Origin: Clostridioides sp.
GTDB taxonomy: Bacteria; Bacillota; Clostridia; Peptostreptococcales; Peptostreptococcaceae
Assembly: GCA_031272305.1 (NCBI GenBank)
Contig: JAISUA010000136.1
Span: 1-7,654, forward strand
Direction of reading: 5' to 3'
DNA length: 7,654 nucleotides
The notes beneath the pieces were generated by a model, which saw nothing but the letters and a program-made list of their open reading frames with translations, was not told the DNA's origin and ran no database searches. Position numbers and translations under genes: made by a program. Of this stretch, positions 6,323 through 7,654 are shown piece by piece; the stretch's first letter is position 1; each line of letters begins with the position of its first letter.

Positions 6323-6760
6323 TCAGATCAACAAAAAAGCCACTATTATACCTAACAATCCACCAAACCAAACTTGCATCGGTGTATGTCCTATAAGCTC
6401 TTTTAACTTATCTTGTTTAAATTCCTTTTTATGTTGCCAATCATCTATTATTTGATTTAGGATCTCTGCCTGTCTTCCTACTGCTCTACGAACTCCAGCT
6501 GCATCGTACATAATGATAAGAGCAAGTACAGCTGTTATAGCAAACTCACTTGAATTAAAACCTTTTTCTACACCTACAACTGTAGCTAAACTAGTCACAA
6601 AAGAGCTGTGTGAACTTGGCATACCACCCGAAATTAGCATCCTCGGAAGATCTATTCTTTTTTCTTTTCCTGTAAAAGCCTTTAGTATCTGAGCTAGTAT
6701 ACATGCAAATACACTTATCTTAAGTGCACCATTATTCATAAGCTCTTGAAAAAATACCAT
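6323..6760 (-). CDS. Divergent PAP2 family membrane protein (DUF212, YuiD-like)
   Basis: A 145-aa protein of the DUF212/divergent PAP2 family, related to acid phosphatase/vanadium haloperoxidase enzymes; substrate is not established. Visible: an N-terminal hydrophobic segment (about 14-29), the hallmark SGGMPSSHSSFVTSLA (44-59, with Ser49-Ser50-His51 of the PAP2 P-SSH motif), a second hydrophobic segment (about 73-87), YDAAGVRRAVGRQAE (85-99), a charged loop, then GHTPMQVWFGGLLG with His125, and a hydrophobic C-terminus. Length is normal for the family. ATG at 6760 follows a near-perfect AAGGAGGG with 4 nt between. It lies between ispA (95 bp upstream) and dxs (194 bp downstream), which suggests action on an isoprenoid phosphate such as a polyprenyl carrier; this is inference from neighbourhood and fold. 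Family assignment is firm, function open. Confidence 0.93.
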   Translation of the reverse strand: MVFFQELMNNGALKISVFACILAQILKAFTGKEKRIDLPRMLISGGMPSSHSSFVTSLATVVGVEKGFNSSEFAITAVLALIIMYDAAGVRRAVGRQAEILNQIIDDWQHKKEFKQDKLKELIGHTPMQVWFGGLLGIIVAFLLI

Positions 6761-6775
6761 GTTTCCCTCCTTAAA

Positions 6776-6869
6776 ATTATAACTTTATAAAACTTATATC
6801 TCTTGATTATAACTTTATAAAACTTGTCTATCTTTTGATTATAACTTTATAAAATTTATCTATCTCTTG
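6776..6869. repeat. 30-32-bp direct repeat x3 spanning the ispA 3' end
   Basis: Three adjacent units beginning ATTATAACTTTATAAAA: 6776-6805 (30 bp), 6806-6837 (32 bp) and 6838-6869 (32 bp). The last two differ at about 3 of 32 positions. The third unit covers the final ispA codons and stop (6858-6856), so the array looks like repeated duplication of the ispA tail into the gap before the DUF212 gene. Each unit carries TATAAT on the minus strand, but without a good -35. There are no unique spacers, so it is not a CRISPR array. Confidence 0.93.
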
Positions 6870-7654
6870 AAATAATGTAATCTGCAAGTCCTATCAAAAA
6901 TTCTGGTTCTTCAAATGTTGTTTTTATTATTTCCTTAGCTTCATCTATAAGCTCATTCGCAATTCTTCTTGATTCATCAAGACCTAAAAGAGAAGGATAT
7001 GTTGATTTATTATTTTCAATATCGCTTCCTACTTTTTTCCCTAGTTTTTCTTCATCGCCAACTAAATCTAAAATATCATCAACTATTTGAAAAGCAAGTC
7101 CAATATTTTTTGCATATTCAGTGATGCTTTCAAGCTGTTTATCATCTGCACCACCTATGATAGCTCCTGCTCTCATACAACCAATTATCATAGCAGCAGT
7201 CTTGCAATTGTGTTTAAAATCTAAGTGATCTTTGTCTATGCGAATGTTTTCACTTTGAACATCTACAACTTGTCCTCCAACCATTCCATATATTCCTGCA
7301 TGATATGCAATTTCATAAATTGCTTTCAAATATTTTTCTGGATTACTCTTACCTATAGAACCTTTAAGCATAACCTCATAAGCAAAATTAAGCAAAGCAT
7401 CTCCTGCCAAAATAGCCATAGCTTCACCAAATACTTTATGATTTGTAGCTCTTCCTCTTCTCAAGTCATCATTATCCAAAGCAGGCAAATCGTCGTGAAT
7501 AAGAGAATAAGTATGTATCATCTCAATTGCAACAGCAAAATCAATAGCATCCTCTGAATTTCCACCTACAATTTTAGCTGACTCAATAGTAAGAAGTGGT
7601 CTCAATCTCTTTCCTCCAGCTTTTAAACTGTAATTCATTGCTTCAAATATTGTT
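6856..7654 (-). CDS. ispA: Polyprenyl (farnesyl/geranyl) diphosphate synthase, 5' end outside window
   Basis: A trans-isoprenyl diphosphate synthase that condenses IPP with allylic diphosphates, giving the C15 (possibly C20) precursor of undecaprenyl phosphate and quinones. The first internal ATG is at 7638, but the frame stays open to the edge, and the codons upstream (TIFEA before MNYSLKAGGKRLRP) match the conserved family N-terminus. The gene is therefore partial, probably missing about 30 residues. Numbering from that Met: GGKRLRP (8-14); first Asp-rich motif SLIHDDLPALDNDDLRRG (45-61, metal-binding Asp49, Asp50, Asp55); GGQVVDV (121-127); CKTAAM with Lys146; second Asp-rich motif FQIVDDILD (Asp187, Asp188, Asp191) and GKKVGSDI. 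The residues before the first motif suit a bacterial short-chain FPP synthase, but chain length cannot be proved. The final codons lie inside a direct-repeat unit. Confidence 0.95.
   Translation of the reverse strand, partial: TIFEAMNYSLKAGGKRLRPLLTIESAKIVGGNSEDAIDFAVAIEMIHTYSLIHDDLPALDNDDLRRGRATNHKVFGEAMAILAGDALLNFAYEVMLKGSIGKSNPEKYLKAIYEIAYHAGIYGMVGGQVVDVQSENIRIDKDHLDFKHNCKTAAMIIGCMRAGAIIGGADDKQLESITEYAKNIGLAFQIVDDILDLVGDEEKLGKKVGSDIENNKSTYPSLLGLDESRRIANELIDEAKEIIKTTFEEPEFLIGLADYIISRDR

Noticed and set aside
6776..6869. Three similar 30-32-bp units resembling a mini CRISPR array
   Set aside because: The units abut with no unique spacers, one overlaps ispA codons, and no cas genes are present; this is a simple tandem duplication.

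Overview
The window reads as an AT-rich (roughly 30% GC by eye) chromosome segment from a low-GC anaerobic Firmicute of the Clostridia type. The order of housekeeping genes, the near-consensus Shine-Dalgarno sites (GAGGTGA, AAGGAGG, GGGGTGAT) and a sporulation protease gene all point there. Genus cannot be fixed from the sequence alone; a spore-former, or a relative that has kept spoIVB, is the safest reading. All six genes lie on the minus strand, so transcription runs from high to low coordinates.

Layout in transcription order: ispA (polyprenyl diphosphate synthase, 5' end cut by the window edge), a small DUF212/divergent-PAP2 membrane protein, dxs (first enzyme of the MEP isoprenoid pathway), tlyA (2'-O-rRNA methyltransferase), recN (SMC-like DNA repair ATPase) and spoIVB (sigma-K checkpoint serine protease). 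A promoter-like element at the low-coordinate edge probably drives the next gene outside the window. By the usual clostridial order that would be spo0A, but it is not visible. ispA, the DUF212 gene and dxs form an isoprenoid block, possibly supplying and recycling lipid carriers. tlyA and recN are tightly spaced (26 bp). spoIVB sits behind a terminator-like hairpin and so probably has its own promoter.

Three starts are better placed inside the longest open frames because good ribosome binding sites lie there: spoIVB at a TTG (1224), recN at a TTG (3141) and dxs at an ATG (6128).

No large new system is visible. The most unusual property is the density of short tandem duplications: 27 bp x3 in spoIVB, 36 bp x2 in recN, 24 bp x2 in tlyA, 30 bp x2 in dxs, 14 bp x2.6 after the DUF212 gene, and 30-32 bp x3 across the end of ispA. 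Those inside genes are in frame, and most fall in linkers. The 194-bp gap before dxs is the most regulatory-looking stretch. It holds a perfect 17-bp dyad containing TTGACA and a longer imperfect hairpin. nadK and argR, often found between tlyA and recN in related genomes, are absent here.
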